DNA of 64,000 bases from JAPOVO01 sp026708165. Lineage in GTDB: Bacteria > Chloroflexota > UBA11872 > VXNJ01. This document shows, piece by piece, positions 1-9,554 of this stretch (the first letter of the stretch is position 1; the number at the start of each line of letters is the position of its first letter). A program made the position numbers and the translations under genes. A model generated the notes under the pieces. The model had not been told where the DNA came from and ran no database searches. It saw only the letters and a list, made by a program, of their open reading frames with translations. The stretch lies in assembly GCA_965208775.1 (NCBI GenBank), contig OZ242360.1, positions 2,604,001 through 2,668,000 of the forward strand. Reading direction: 5' to 3'.

Positions 1-2
1 CG

Positions 3-1112
3 GGCGGGCTGGCGGTGGCCGAAAGGGCTGGCACTATCGTTGCGTACGCCGCCGGCGGGGAGCCCATCCCCATCCTCGACTTGACGGATCGAACTGACTC
101 CGACGGCAGTGAGAACGGCTTGCTCAGCGCTGCGGTCGATCCGGACTTCAGCGAGTTTCCATTCCTCTATGTTTTCTACACGACGCCGGTTGAGAGCAGC
201 GAGTACAAGACATCGACACGGCTTGCGCGCTTCCCGGTAGTCGACGGCGTTGCCGTGCGTGAAGAAGAACTAACTATCCTCGACCTACCTCAAATTAGGC
301 CCCACAACTACCACTATGGCGGAGCGATCAGGTTCGGACCGGACGGGATGCTGTACCTGGGACTAGGCGACGGCCACTGCTTTCTGTGCCCGCAAAGTCT
401 GGAAAGTCTGCACGGAAAGATCATTCGCATCGATGTGCGCGGAGCATCGGCCGAGCAGCCGTATAGCGTGCCGGACGACAACCCGTTCGTCGGAGTGTCT
501 AACGCGCGGCCAGAGATTTGGGCGTACGGTTTGCGGAACCCGTGGCGCATGGCGTTCGATTCCCAAGACGGCAGGCTTTGGGTTGCCGACGTCGGCATGC
601 ATGCAGAAGAAGAAGTAACGATTGCGGCGGCGGGCGCAAACCTGGGATGGCCGCTATTCGAAGGCTTCGACTGCTTCACCGCCGATGACATCGTCATAAA
701 GCATGAGTACGAGATCGTTACGGAGTATGAGTGCAGCGAATTCGAAGACCTCACGTCGCCGGTTGCCAGCTATGGGCGCTTGCAGGGATGCGCCGTGGTC
801 GGCGGGGTTGTATATCGGGGCGCCAAGATTCCCTGGCTGGACGGCGTTTATCTCTTTTCCGACTTCTGCAGCGGGCGGATTTGGGCGCTCGACCACAGCG
901 TCGAGTCGGGCTGGCGAATGGTAGAGGTCGCGGATTTGCCCTTGCCTGTCAGTTCCTTCGGAACCGATGAGGTCGGCAACGTTTATGTGCTCACGTTTGC
1001 CGGCCCGATCCTCCGCCTGGTCGAGGCTGAGTCAGGATACGTGAATCCTCCTGCAAACACCCTATCGTCGCGGACTTTCACACCGCCTGCCGACCGAAAT
1101 AGCGTCCCCTAG
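3..1112 (+). CDS. PQQ-dependent sugar dehydrogenase-like (glucose/sorbosone dehydrogenase family), 5'-truncated
   Basis: The frame is open to the left edge, so the true start and probable signal peptide lie outside the window; the GTG at 15 is unlikely to be the start, because the in-frame codons before it continue the first beta strand. The protein reads as a six-bladed beta-propeller of the glucose/sorbosone dehydrogenase (GSDH, YliI-like) family. Visible hallmarks are the segment ENGLLSAAVDPDF near residue 38, GGAIRFGPDGMLYLGLGDG near residue 100, EIWAYGLRNPWRMAFD near residue 165 and WVADVG near residue 188. Family members are usually periplasmic or extracellular and oxidise aldoses or similar alcohols using PQQ. 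The next gene is convergent, so no operon partner is visible on this side. The family is fairly certain; the substrate cannot be told from sequence. Confidence 0.82.
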   Translation, partial: GGLAVAERAGTIVAYAAGGEPIPILDLTDRTDSDGSENGLLSAAVDPDFSEFPFLYVFYTTPVESSEYKTSTRLARFPVVDGVAVREEELTILDLPQIRPHNYHYGGAIRFGPDGMLYLGLGDGHCFLCPQSLESLHGKIIRIDVRGASAEQPYSVPDDNPFVGVSNARPEIWAYGLRNPWRMAFDSQDGRLWVADVGMHAEEEVTIAAAGANLGWPLFEGFDCFTADDIVIKHEYEIVTEYECSEFEDLTSPVASYGRLQGCAVVGGVVYRGAKIPWLDGVYLFSDFCSGRIWALDHSVESGWRMVEVADLPLPVSSFGTDEVGNVYVLTFAGPILRLVEAESGYVNPPANTLSSRTFTPPADRNSVP

Positions 1113-1514
1113 AACCCAAATCTAGTCGGCACTTTCCCTCTGACGCCCTGCGAAAGGTCTCGAACGTTGGATTTCTCCCCTAGGCGACATCTAGCAGATA
1201 TCGGCGAGCGCAACGAGGGCCAGATCGACATTGACGGAAGCCTGCTCCAGACTTCGCCAACCCAATTCAAATGCAAGCAAGTTCCTTCCATACTTCTCGA
1301 AGTACTCGAACCTCGTCTTCGCCACCCAGATGTCGTCCGATCAACTCCATGGGGTCGCCCCACAATGCTCGACTTCGCTGCAACAGCCGGCAATTCGTCC
1401 TTCTCCGTAGGTGCCCCAGTGCGCATAATGCAGCCAAGAATCCACTCAACGGGTCGTAGAGGACCCCACACGCCGCTGTTCGGGACGGCCCCGCGACTGA
1501 ACCGGACAATCGCT
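1113..1514. other. intergenic, 402 bp, between convergent genes
   Basis: Several short open frames exist on both strands here, but none has a convincing ribosome-binding site or a recognisable product. I see no clear terminator hairpin. Confidence 0.5.
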
Positions 1515-2642
1515 TTAGAGCGTTCCCCAGTCGACCCATTTGAGGGCGTCAACGGAGAAGCCTCGATCCCACACGCGGGTCTTTAGCGGATCTAAGAACG
1601 GTACGTTCTTGAGCGCGAGTGGCCTTGAGTCAGCCAGAGTGATTACTTGAATGGGTACACGCCGGTGCCCCCAACGTGTTGCATCAGTCCGATCCTGATA
1701 GTCGACTAGCAGCCTGCCGAGCGCCTCGTACGCGTGGGTGTCGTAGTAGGGCATAGAGTACCCGATTACGACGATACAGGAGACTTCATTATGTGCCCGA
1801 TGAAGATTCTCCCAAAGGTCCAGGATTGGCGCGTTTCCAAGCAGCTTGTCTTGCGCTGGCGGGAGAATGAACGGGACCACAGTTCCGAATCTACTTTCGA
1901 TGGGGAAGTGCTCGACGTGATTTGGGACACGACGGACTCGGGACAGGATGTTCTTCCCAAATATCTCTGTAGGTCCCTTCGAGAGCGGCTCCGATGGTAC
2001 TGAAGGCGCTGGACCGAAGATCGGATCCTCGTTGGGTACTTGGTCACCTTGCTCTTTGTGCCATGCCATGGACTCGTCAAGGTAGAAGCGGTCGTACCAG
2101 TCGATCGATCCGTGGAGCTTTATTAGGTCGACGTACTTCGGTCGGAATTGAGCAGGATCGTCTTTGAGCCACCACTGAGGCGTAAGGCTGTAAGGCTTGC
2201 CAATGTCATCAAGCGCCTGCTCCAAGAGGGAGTCGTAGTTGAATGTGAGCACAACGTCATCGGGACCCAGTTCCTCGGCGAAGTCCCTGAACAATTGCGG
2301 TGTGTCCATGGGAGTTGCCTTGATGAGTATCTCTTGAATCGCCCTTCGCGCGGCGACTATCGATCGGCTGCCATGATTGAAGTACTCTTCAGAACCAATC
2401 AGCCCCAGATAGTGCTTTCGATGACTGTACGCGAGCACCCGCTCAAGGTCGATCGGCCGGCCTGGATACAGCGTGGTCCACTCGGCTATTTCCTCTTCAA
2501 GGGGACCTTCCCAACCGAAGTCGCGGAAGTAACGCCGGAGGTCCTTTCGGACCAGATCAAGAAGCTCTTCGCCTAGTGGTAAGCCAGCTGGGGCCGAGAA
2601 GCCGGCGCCCAGTACAAATAGGCGATAAATGGGCCGGTCCAT
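1515..2642 (-). CDS. SIR2-like domain protein (candidate NAD-consuming defence effector)
   Basis: Single-domain protein of the SIR2-like fold found in bacterial defence systems. The N-terminal nucleotide-binding loop GAGFSAPAG sits right after the first strand, TFNYDSLLE supplies the conserved Asn-Asp pair about 120 residues later, LHGSIDW supplies the conserved His, and VIGYSMPYYD is the usual late motif. In this family Asn and His belong to an NAD hydrolase site (known from ThsA, DSR and Avs/SIR2 fusions). The frame extends 35 codons further, to 2747. I prefer the ATG at 2642 because the protein then begins just before the Rossmann strand, as usual; neither start has a strong Shine-Dalgarno. 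It stands alone, about 600 bp from the Fic gene on the same strand. There is no attached sensor domain, so its trigger is unknown. Confidence 0.75.
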   Translation of the reverse strand: MDRPIYRLFVLGAGFSAPAGLPLGEELLDLVRKDLRRYFRDFGWEGPLEEEIAEWTTLYPGRPIDLERVLAYSHRKHYLGLIGSEEYFNHGSRSIVAARRAIQEILIKATPMDTPQLFRDFAEELGPDDVVLTFNYDSLLEQALDDIGKPYSLTPQWWLKDDPAQFRPKYVDLIKLHGSIDWYDRFYLDESMAWHKEQGDQVPNEDPIFGPAPSVPSEPLSKGPTEIFGKNILSRVRRVPNHVEHFPIESRFGTVVPFILPPAQDKLLGNAPILDLWENLHRAHNEVSCIVVIGYSMPYYDTHAYEALGRLLVDYQDRTDATRWGHRRVPIQVITLADSRPLALKNVPFLDPLKTRVWDRGFSVDALKWVDWGTL

Positions 2643-3258
2643 ACTGTGGAGGTTCCCCCGCGCGACGGGCGGCTGTGTTTCGTGGAATTCGCCCGCCAAA
2701 TGGTCAGCGAAAATGTTCATTCCCATTCTCATCCATGAAATCTGCATGCGCTACTGGAAATGTCTACGGTGCCGTTATCGGCGAGCTCTCGGCATGGGCG
2801 TACTCGCCGGTTGTGTCCGCATGGGGACTCTACTTGTTTGCGAATGGCTACATGGCTGGGCCATGGAATCTGGCCTCCGCGCGGCCTTGTGCCGCTGGGG
2901 TGGCGAGCAGTGGGCATCGAAAATGCGTGCTCACTGGCGATGGGGGGTCGAACTGCTGTGGGACGGGCGACCGACTGACTGCGTCGATCAGCTTGGAGTA
3001 ACTCTATCTTCCAGTCATGACTGCTGCACAAGCTGAGGCAATCGGTCTGGTAGAGCCAAATTGGAGCGACGCTGCGGCCCGCTCAACTCTGGCGAGCCGA
3101 TCCCGGCCAGCTCCGTTTCCAAAGTGAGTCGAGGACCGGAGATTCGCAACTTGTCCGGGGGCCAGTTGGGAGTTGGCCGACAGGAAGTCGCTACTCATCC
3201 CCCGATTGGCGTCTATCGCCATTCCCCTCATGTCATGAACAGAAGAGCGGGTGACTAC
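2643..3258. other. intergenic, about 600 bp
   Basis: It separates the SIR2-like gene from the Fic gene upstream. Overlapping short frames on both strands show no recognisable protein and no good ribosome-binding site. The high-coordinate part may hold the 3' untranslated end of fic, and the low-coordinate part the SIR2 promoter. Confidence 0.45.
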
Positions 3259-4761
3259 CTACTGGAGGGCCGCTCCAAAGACGTGTAGTGCAACTGCCAA
3301 CGATTCGTCGATCCACTCGTTGAACTGAGTGAGAACTTGATCGTTTCTGTCTCTTTCGGTGAACGTGAACGCTGTATCGCTGCAATCGACAGCCTGCTTA
3401 TCGGGCCCCACGGCAGGTTCCTCGTCCCCGTTGTACCACCAAACCTCCCCGAAACAGGTAGCAGCCATTACGCCGGATAGTGGCGCTCCAACATGGTGTA
3501 GGGAGATAACGTAAACCAGACGCAGTTTCTCAAACGAAACATTTGCTTGAACCCAGTACCGAGCTTCGGATCGGTTCGCCCAATGTCCGAGTCGTTTTGC
3601 GGTGTTGACGATTTGGAACCACCAATAGTCCTCTTCGGCGGCACCGGGTCCTGCACTGCGCACCCAGTGAGCGAGTTCCAAGCCTTGCCGCTCAAACTCC
3701 CACGACACGTCCTCCAACTTCTGTTCGAGGAAGTCGGTCGCATGGTTGTATAGCCAAGATGCGGCGTCGTTGACCTTTCGCAATTCCTCGAACTTCTCCA
3801 TCTCCCTAGCTCGATGGCGACTAGCGAGAGCTGAGGCAACCTGATCGATTTTGCTTCGGCTGGGATCAGCCACCGTTACTTCTTCCGTGGCTGCTTTGGC
3901 AGTTTCTGAGACGGCGGTCAGCAGGTCCCGACGTTGCAGTTTCGCGAACAGATTTGTCAGAGTTACGAGGTCACCCGTGTCGGCCTCTTCCAGCGCGGTG
4001 ATGTATTCATCGCGGTCCTCTCGATCGACGCGCAGAGGAAAGTAATCACCCTTGATCAAGACCATTGACGCTAAGGCGCGCGCGACGCGTCCGTTGCCAT
4101 CCTGAAACGGATGAATGGCTACGAAGGCGTGGTGCAGCCAAGCAGCAGCCGCCGCAGGATGGAACCGAGAATTGAGCGTCCCAAAAATGTCAACGAGCCG
4201 CGTCATCTCGACACCCGTTTGCTCGGGTGGGGCATATTCGTGAACAGTGCCATTCGGCCGAGTCGGATTATTGGGATGCAGCTTGTACTGTCCGTGCTGC
4301 AGGCGCGTACTCACTCGCCCTCCGAATTGGTCGACACCTTCGACGTAGTCTTGGTGACGAGTGATTAGCGCGTGCAACTCCTTTATGAAGCCTTCGGTCA
4401 GGTCACGTGTTCCGCCCACAAAGTCCATCACGAAGTCCAACGACTCCCTTTGATCTCGAATCAGATCAATGGTGTTGGCAGAAACCACGCCTCCAACCCG
4501 GTCGATCGCGTCAGCTGTGATGCCATGAGCGATAATCGTCTCTGTGATGCCTCTGTCCAGCTCGTACAGCCCTTCGATAATCCCGGTCTCGATCGCGATG
4601 GACCTGTAGAGGCGTTCCGTGAATCGCGAAAGCAGGGCTTCACTAAGTTCCGACTTAACCCCGACCCAGAGATCGCGGACGTGATCCAACCTCTCAAGAT
4701 CGTCTGTTACCTGATGCCTGAATTGCTCCGATGGAGGGTCAATGGGTCTCCAGCCAGACAA
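3259..4761 (-). CDS. Fic family protein with N-terminal inhibitory motif
   Basis: Fic proteins transfer AMP (or another nucleotide) from ATP to hydroxyl side chains of target proteins. The complete active-site loop HPFQDGNGRVAR is at residues 217-228, with the catalytic His first and the Asp and Arg in place. Near the N-terminus, TGIIEG (residues 59-64) matches the (S/T)xxxE(G/N) inhibitory helix, so this is a class II Fic in which the toxin carries its own antitoxin segment. At 500 aa it is longer than minimal Fic proteins. The C-terminal 200 residues are mostly helical, with a possible substrate-recognition role, and I do not recognise them. No separate antitoxin gene is adjacent, which agrees with built-in inhibition. 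The target is unknown. Confidence 0.85.
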   Translation of the reverse strand: MSGWRPIDPPSEQFRHQVTDDLERLDHVRDLWVGVKSELSEALLSRFTERLYRSIAIETGIIEGLYELDRGITETIIAHGITADAIDRVGGVVSANTIDLIRDQRESLDFVMDFVGGTRDLTEGFIKELHALITRHQDYVEGVDQFGGRVSTRLQHGQYKLHPNNPTRPNGTVHEYAPPEQTGVEMTRLVDIFGTLNSRFHPAAAAAWLHHAFVAIHPFQDGNGRVARALASMVLIKGDYFPLRVDREDRDEYITALEEADTGDLVTLTNLFAKLQRRDLLTAVSETAKAATEEVTVADPSRSKIDQVASALASRHRAREMEKFEELRKVNDAASWLYNHATDFLEQKLEDVSWEFERQGLELAHWVRSAGPGAAEEDYWWFQIVNTAKRLGHWANRSEARYWVQANVSFEKLRLVYVISLHHVGAPLSGVMAATCFGEVWWYNGDEEPAVGPDKQAVDCSDTAFTFTERDRNDQVLTQFNEWIDESLAVALHVFGAALQ

Positions 4762-5072
4762 AATCCAACTCCATAAGGCTCTTGATCGTTCCCGAACATG
4801 TACCGTTCGCTATGTTAATCCGAGAATGCCGCGCTAGGTTCAATCAGCGGCAAGTTCTCTCCCAGTTATTTCTGAAACTGGCGGTGCTAGAGATCTTCGT
4901 GCCGAGCAGATGGCACTCAACCAGGATAGAAGTCGCCGCAATCTGCTCGACCCTATGAGTTGATCGTGCTTGCGATCCTCCCCGACTCTACGTCGGGGAT
5001 ACTTCTTGGAACGACTCCCTGCGAGTCTGGCACTGCACGGACCCGATCTTTGGTTCCGTTGCCAACTGCTGC
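4762..5072. other. intergenic, 311 bp, containing a strong hairpin
   Basis: It lies between fic and the 532-aa gene upstream. Apart from the hairpin at 4979-4999 I see no coding content. The fic promoter must lie at the low-coordinate side. Confidence 0.5.
4979..4999. terminator. perfect 8-bp hairpin, possible terminator
   Basis: TCCCCGAC pairs with GTCGGGGA across a TCTAC loop. On the plus strand it is followed by TACTTCTT, on the minus strand by no T run. It lies 75 bp beyond the stop of the 532-aa minus-strand gene, so it may end that transcript as an atypical terminator. Confidence 0.4.
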
Positions 5073-6671
5073 CTAGACGAAGCCTCTGTCCTTGGCCAGT
5101 ATCCAGATCAATACCACCGCATCTGCGCACACTCCCGTCAAATGTCTGACCACTTCAAATCCAAGAAATCGAGGTCGATGGCTTACCAGATTGCGAGCAG
5201 CCACAGCTGCTACTAGTGTGCGGGCGACTGCTTCATCACACTTGACGTCAGATTCGTGCGTGGCCCTGACCAGATTCAAGGCGCGGTAGTCGAGATCACC
5301 CTTCTTGTCAGAAGTCTGGCCTGTGCTCTTCAGTTTCATGAAACAGGTGTGCCACGCGGTATTTTGACCAAGGACCTCGATAAGATCGGAGTAGCTCTTT
5401 CCATGGTGAGCTACAGGCTCGCTATGGGATGCGTCTTCGATAGGGTCCCGCCGTGCACCCACGATGCCACGTAAGAGTTGCTCTCCGGCTAGCGCCAACG
5501 GTCGGAGTCTCCGATTGTGGAATCCCGGAAATCGATCGCGTCTTTGATCGCTTGTCGTGAAGGAGTAGTGCTGTAGGCTGAACAGAACTTCCAGCAGATC
5601 GTGGTCAAGGCAGAATCCCACGATCTCCTCCGCTACGTCGCCGAGATCGTCGCGACTCGAGATAACCCGAGTTACGGGGTCGCGCCCAAGTACAACATTC
5701 AGGCTCCGTCTCGCCTCGGAGGCCGCAACCTCAACCGGGTCATGCCGTTTGAGTTCGGCGACGAGCCCCCTCCCAACATGGCGGTCGGCAGCGGCGAGGA
5801 AACTATCCCAGTCGTAGCTGAAGGCTAGACCGGCAAGGTTCTCCGCGTCCCGAAGGTACTCATCCGCATCCTCGGCGAGTGAGATGCGCTCGTTACGACG
5901 GTATTTGGTGATCAGTCTGATTAGCTCGCCGAGAAAACTGAACAACGCAGGCTCCTCCAAGCCGGACATCGCCAGAGCTCGGCGTGCCCGCTTGGCGCGA
6001 ACCGACTTTAGTCTGCTATACGCCGCGTCTGACAGCTCCTGTCCGCTAGAAAGCCCGTTAAACGCGTCGCGATAGGAGGCCTGATCTGCGAACCGAATGA
6101 GCTCCAGCGCATCGAAGCCGATCGCCATACCGCGAAGAGACCGAATTCGCTCAGTGTCTGTGGGGATGTAATGCGAAGTGTCCAAGTGTTGCCAAAACTG
6201 CGAATGAGTGTAGTAGTAGCGGTTTTGGCGCAACAGTTCGACTGCATGCACTTGCCACGGAGCGTAGTAGCGATCGACTGTAGGCTCCTGAACTATGTTG
6301 CCGTCCGGCATGGTTACGGAGATGCGATGCGTTCCCCAAGGCGCGAATGTTGTGCAGTCCGGTGTTACCAGAAATCGGTTATTGCCACGCTCGAGGTCGA
6401 ATACGTGAAGACCGTCTATGTCCCTTCGCTGTAAACGCTGCCACTGTCCAGGGGGGTCGAGGTCATCGGGGTGATTTACTTCAACGCCAAGGTTGCGCTC
6501 GGTAACGGCAACGGCATGGGCGGTAGGCGCATGTGTTGCAAAAGCGGGCAACAGTAGGCAGTGCCGCTCGTAGAACTCCAGTTCCCTATCAGTAAGGAAT
6601 CTCACATTGAGAGCGTCAGCGTGACACCTGAACTGCCGGGTCTCGAGGAAGCGTCTACCATGCTGGTTCAA
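5073..6671 (-). CDS. unknown 532-aa protein with C-terminal HEPN-like RX4H motif
   Basis: I do not recognise this family. There is no signal peptide and no clear membrane segment. The N-terminal third is mixed alpha/beta with several Trp and Tyr residues; the middle and C-terminus are mostly helical. Near the end, RNLVSH (R493 to H498) in a predicted helix after VAAVAA fits the RX4-6H signature of HEPN ribonucleases, and it is followed by another long hydrophobic helix, as HEPN bundles usually are. The gene is transcribed toward fic and SIR2 and begins 200 bp beyond the distal end of the CRISPR array. A HEPN-type abortive-infection role is only an inference from motif and neighbourhood. The ATG at 6671 is the first start in the frame. 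Confidence 0.65.
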   Translation of the reverse strand: MNQHGRRFLETRQFRCHADALNVRFLTDRELEFYERHCLLLPAFATHAPTAHAVAVTERNLGVEVNHPDDLDPPGQWQRLQRRDIDGLHVFDLERGNNRFLVTPDCTTFAPWGTHRISVTMPDGNIVQEPTVDRYYAPWQVHAVELLRQNRYYYTHSQFWQHLDTSHYIPTDTERIRSLRGMAIGFDALELIRFADQASYRDAFNGLSSGQELSDAAYSRLKSVRAKRARRALAMSGLEEPALFSFLGELIRLITKYRRNERISLAEDADEYLRDAENLAGLAFSYDWDSFLAAADRHVGRGLVAELKRHDPVEVAASEARRSLNVVLGRDPVTRVISSRDDLGDVAEEIVGFCLDHDLLEVLFSLQHYSFTTSDQRRDRFPGFHNRRLRPLALAGEQLLRGIVGARRDPIEDASHSEPVAHHGKSYSDLIEVLGQNTAWHTCFMKLKSTGQTSDKKGDLDYRALNLVRATHESDVKCDEAVARTLVAAVAARNLVSHRPRFLGFEVVRHLTGVCADAVVLIWILAKDRGFV

Positions 6672-6874
6672 AGCAAATCAGGTCCGCTCCGTTCAGTTTG
6701 ACCGGAAGTGCGTACATCGATCAGCCTACCCTACTTGCCAAAGATTCTGAGGTCGCAGCACGATGGCATTGGTCTCGACGCCCATCCAGGATGTGGCCGA
6801 ATCCTGGCCGGTCTTCACATGACGTGATTAGCGGCCAATTTCCTCTCCCTAGGTCTGCATCGTGCGGGTCTACA

Positions 6875-7020
6875 GTCTTTCCCCGTGTGTACGGGGCACT
6901 TCACGTGTCGGCGATTCACTGGAAATGACCTCGAGGCTGTCCCCGCGTGTGCGGGGACAGCCACAGGTGGCCCATTTGCGCAGGCCGGAATGAGTCTATC
7001 CTCGCGCGTCCGGGGGAACC
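6875..7020 (-). repeat. degenerate distal CRISPR repeats
   Basis: Three repeats at the leader-distal end have decayed. They start near 6875, 6935 and 6994, with spacings of 59-60 bp. The first two keep only the palindromic core (CCCCGTGTGTACGGGG and CCCCGCGTGTGCGGGG), while the third differs at two positions. This is the usual sign of the oldest array end. Confidence 0.85.
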
Positions 7021-8972
7021 GTCACGCTGGCGGGATTCGTCCATCTCGGCTGAGGTCTATCCCCGCGCGTACGGGGGAACCACGATCTGCCCCAGCTGCC
7101 CGATCTTTTGGACGAGTCTATCCCCGCGCGTACGGGGGAACCACCGGCTCGGAGGCCTGGCGAGCACCAAGGACCTGTCTATCCCCGCGCGTACGGGGGA
7201 ACCACCCTCTATCGCGACGGTCACGCGTTTCGCAACGGTCTATCCCCGCGCGTACGGGGGAACCGTCTCGCGAGCGCTCGCGGGCGCGGGCGCGTAAGGT
7301 CTATCCCCGCGCGTACGGGGGAACCAAAACGGACTTCCAGCAACTGTCTGCCTCAATGGGTCTATCCCCGCGCGTACGGGGGAACCTCCAGATGCACGCG
7401 CCGATAGTCGCAACGGTGAGGTCTATCCCCGCGCGTACGGGGGAACCTTGAACTTGCCTTCGTCCACAACCGTCCCATAGGGTCTATCCCCGCGCGTACG
7501 GGGGAACCCCGTCAAGGGGGCGGGGAAAGGCAACGACGAAAGGTCTATCCCCGCGCGTACGGGGGAACCCGCAGGTTGCTGCCAACTGCTGCAAGAGCCA
7601 CAGGTCTATCCCCGCGCGTACGGGGGAACCACTGTCGAGCCGGGCGAATACTCGGCCGTGTCGGGTCTATCCCCGCGCGTACGGGGGAACCGACACGGCG
7701 GGCCGGTATCCAGCACGACCGAAGGGTCTATCCCCGCGCGTACGGGGGAACCCCGGGATTCCAGCACACACACGCGCTTGACCAGGGTCTATCCCCGCGC
7801 GTACGGGGGAACCAGGTTCTGGTTGTACAGATGCGCCGAGCTGATCGGTCTATCCCCGCGCGTACGGGGGAACCGAGTACGGCGCCGTCCACATCATGCA
7901 TGTCCCCGGTCTATCCCCGCGCGTACGGGGGAACCCCCGATGCCCACGACATGATGATCGGCGATTGGGGTCTATCCCCGCGCGTACGGGGGAACCTATA
8001 CACTACAAGCCCTCGGTCAGCTCCCTCAGGGTCTATCCCCGCGCGTACGGGGGAACCCACAGCCGTTGCATCAAGGCTCTGCCCAAACGCGGTCTATCCC
8101 CGCGCGTACGGGGGAACCAATCCGCCCTTCGCGCGTACCTTCGTTGACGGCGGTCTATCCCCGCGCGTACGGGGGAACCATCTGGTCTGCGGCAACTCAT
8201 ACTGGCTGAAGGGGTCTATCCCCGCGCGTACGGGGGAACCTCCTTGCTTGGCCGGATCAATCCCTGTATGGCGGGTCTATCCCCGCGCGTACGGGGGAAC
8301 CCGACGGCTGGTGGATGGGACTATTACCGCTGGTGGTCTATCCCCGCGCGTACGGGGGAACCAGCCTCAAAGTCTTTGCCATGCAGGGCAAACGAGGTCT
8401 ATCCCCGCGCGTACGGGGGAACCAGTATCCATCGCTTACGAAGGCAAGGAAGGTAAGGTCTATCCCCGCGCGTACGGGGGAACCTTGAACAGGTCCCATG
8501 CAATGGTCTCGAAGGCGGGTCTATCCCCGCGCGTACGGGGGAACCTGGCGACTCCCGCCGCGCCGCCTGAAACGGTGAGGTCTATCCCCGCGCGTACGGG
8601 GGAACCGGCAGGCTGCGGCGGAACGGTGCTATTCTGCAGGGTCTATCCCCGCGCGTACGGGGGAACCATTCCAGGATGGTTGGCTCATCGCGCTTGGCTG
8701 GGTCTATCCCCGCGCGTACGGGGGAACCTCCAACTCCCGGCGGCCTATGAAGCCGACGCGGGGTCTATCCCCGCGCGTACGGGGGAACCTCAAGCGGAGC
8801 GCGGGAGGCTGGGCCTTCGGCGGGTCTATCCCCGCGCGTACGGGGGAACCGCCACGTGCGGCGTCTGCGGCGCCTCGGACGGGGGTCTATCCCCGCGCGT
8901 ACGGGGGAACCCCGCAGAGAGCTAAAGAGACGATCAGGGAACCGGGTCTATCCCCGCGCGTACGGGGGAACC

Positions 8973-9066
8973 ATGTGGAGATCCAGCAGACCGACGGCAC
9001 GACCGGGTCTATCCCCGCGCGTACGGGGGAACCGAGTCCGAGGTCGTGGCCGCTATGGGCGCCGCG
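8973..9066 (-). repeat. duplicated spacer-repeat-spacer block, copy 1
   Basis: Two consecutive spacers (starting ATGTGGAGATCC and GAGTCCGAGGTC on the plus strand) with the repeat between them occur again, unchanged, at 9461-9554, exactly eight units (488 bp) away. Flanking spacers differ between copies, so only two spacers were copied, most likely by recombination between repeats. Confidence 0.93.
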
Positions 9067-9460
9067 GGTCTATCCCCGCGCGTACGGGGGAACCCGCTTG
9101 TACGCGCGCTCGGTGTTGGGCAGGTCGGGTCTATCCCCGCGCGTACGGGGGAACCTCCGCCGGGCACCGCCGCCCGATTGATATCTAAGGTCTATCCCCG
9201 CGCGTACGGGGGAACCGCCATTTCGTACCTCCAGGTACTCCGATCCCAAGGTCTATCCCCGCGCGTACGGGGGAACCACGTCGCCATTGGCGCGGAGTGT
9301 CAGCGACCGGGGTCTATCCCCGCGCGTACGGGGGAACCACTGTCTTGCGCCGTTCGGGATCGCCCCATTGGGGTCTATCCCCGCGCGTACGGGGGAACCT
9401 CCACCACCAGCTCTCCGGCCACTACTCCCTCCGGTCTATCCCCGCGCGTACGGGGGAACC

Positions 9461-9554
9461 ATGTGGAGATCCAGCAGACCGACGGCACGACCGGGTCTAT
9501 CCCCGCGCGTACGGGGGAACCGAGTCCGAGGTCGTGGCCGCTATGGGCGCCGCG
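9461..9554 (-). repeat. duplicated spacer-repeat-spacer block, copy 2
   Basis: Second copy of the block at 8973-9066. It is nearer the leader, so if array order reflects time it was copied forward from the older position. Confidence 0.93.

Noticed and set aside
15..1112. GTG at 15 as the start of the sugar dehydrogenase
   Set aside because: In-frame codons to the left edge continue the conserved first strand; the gene is truncated by the window.
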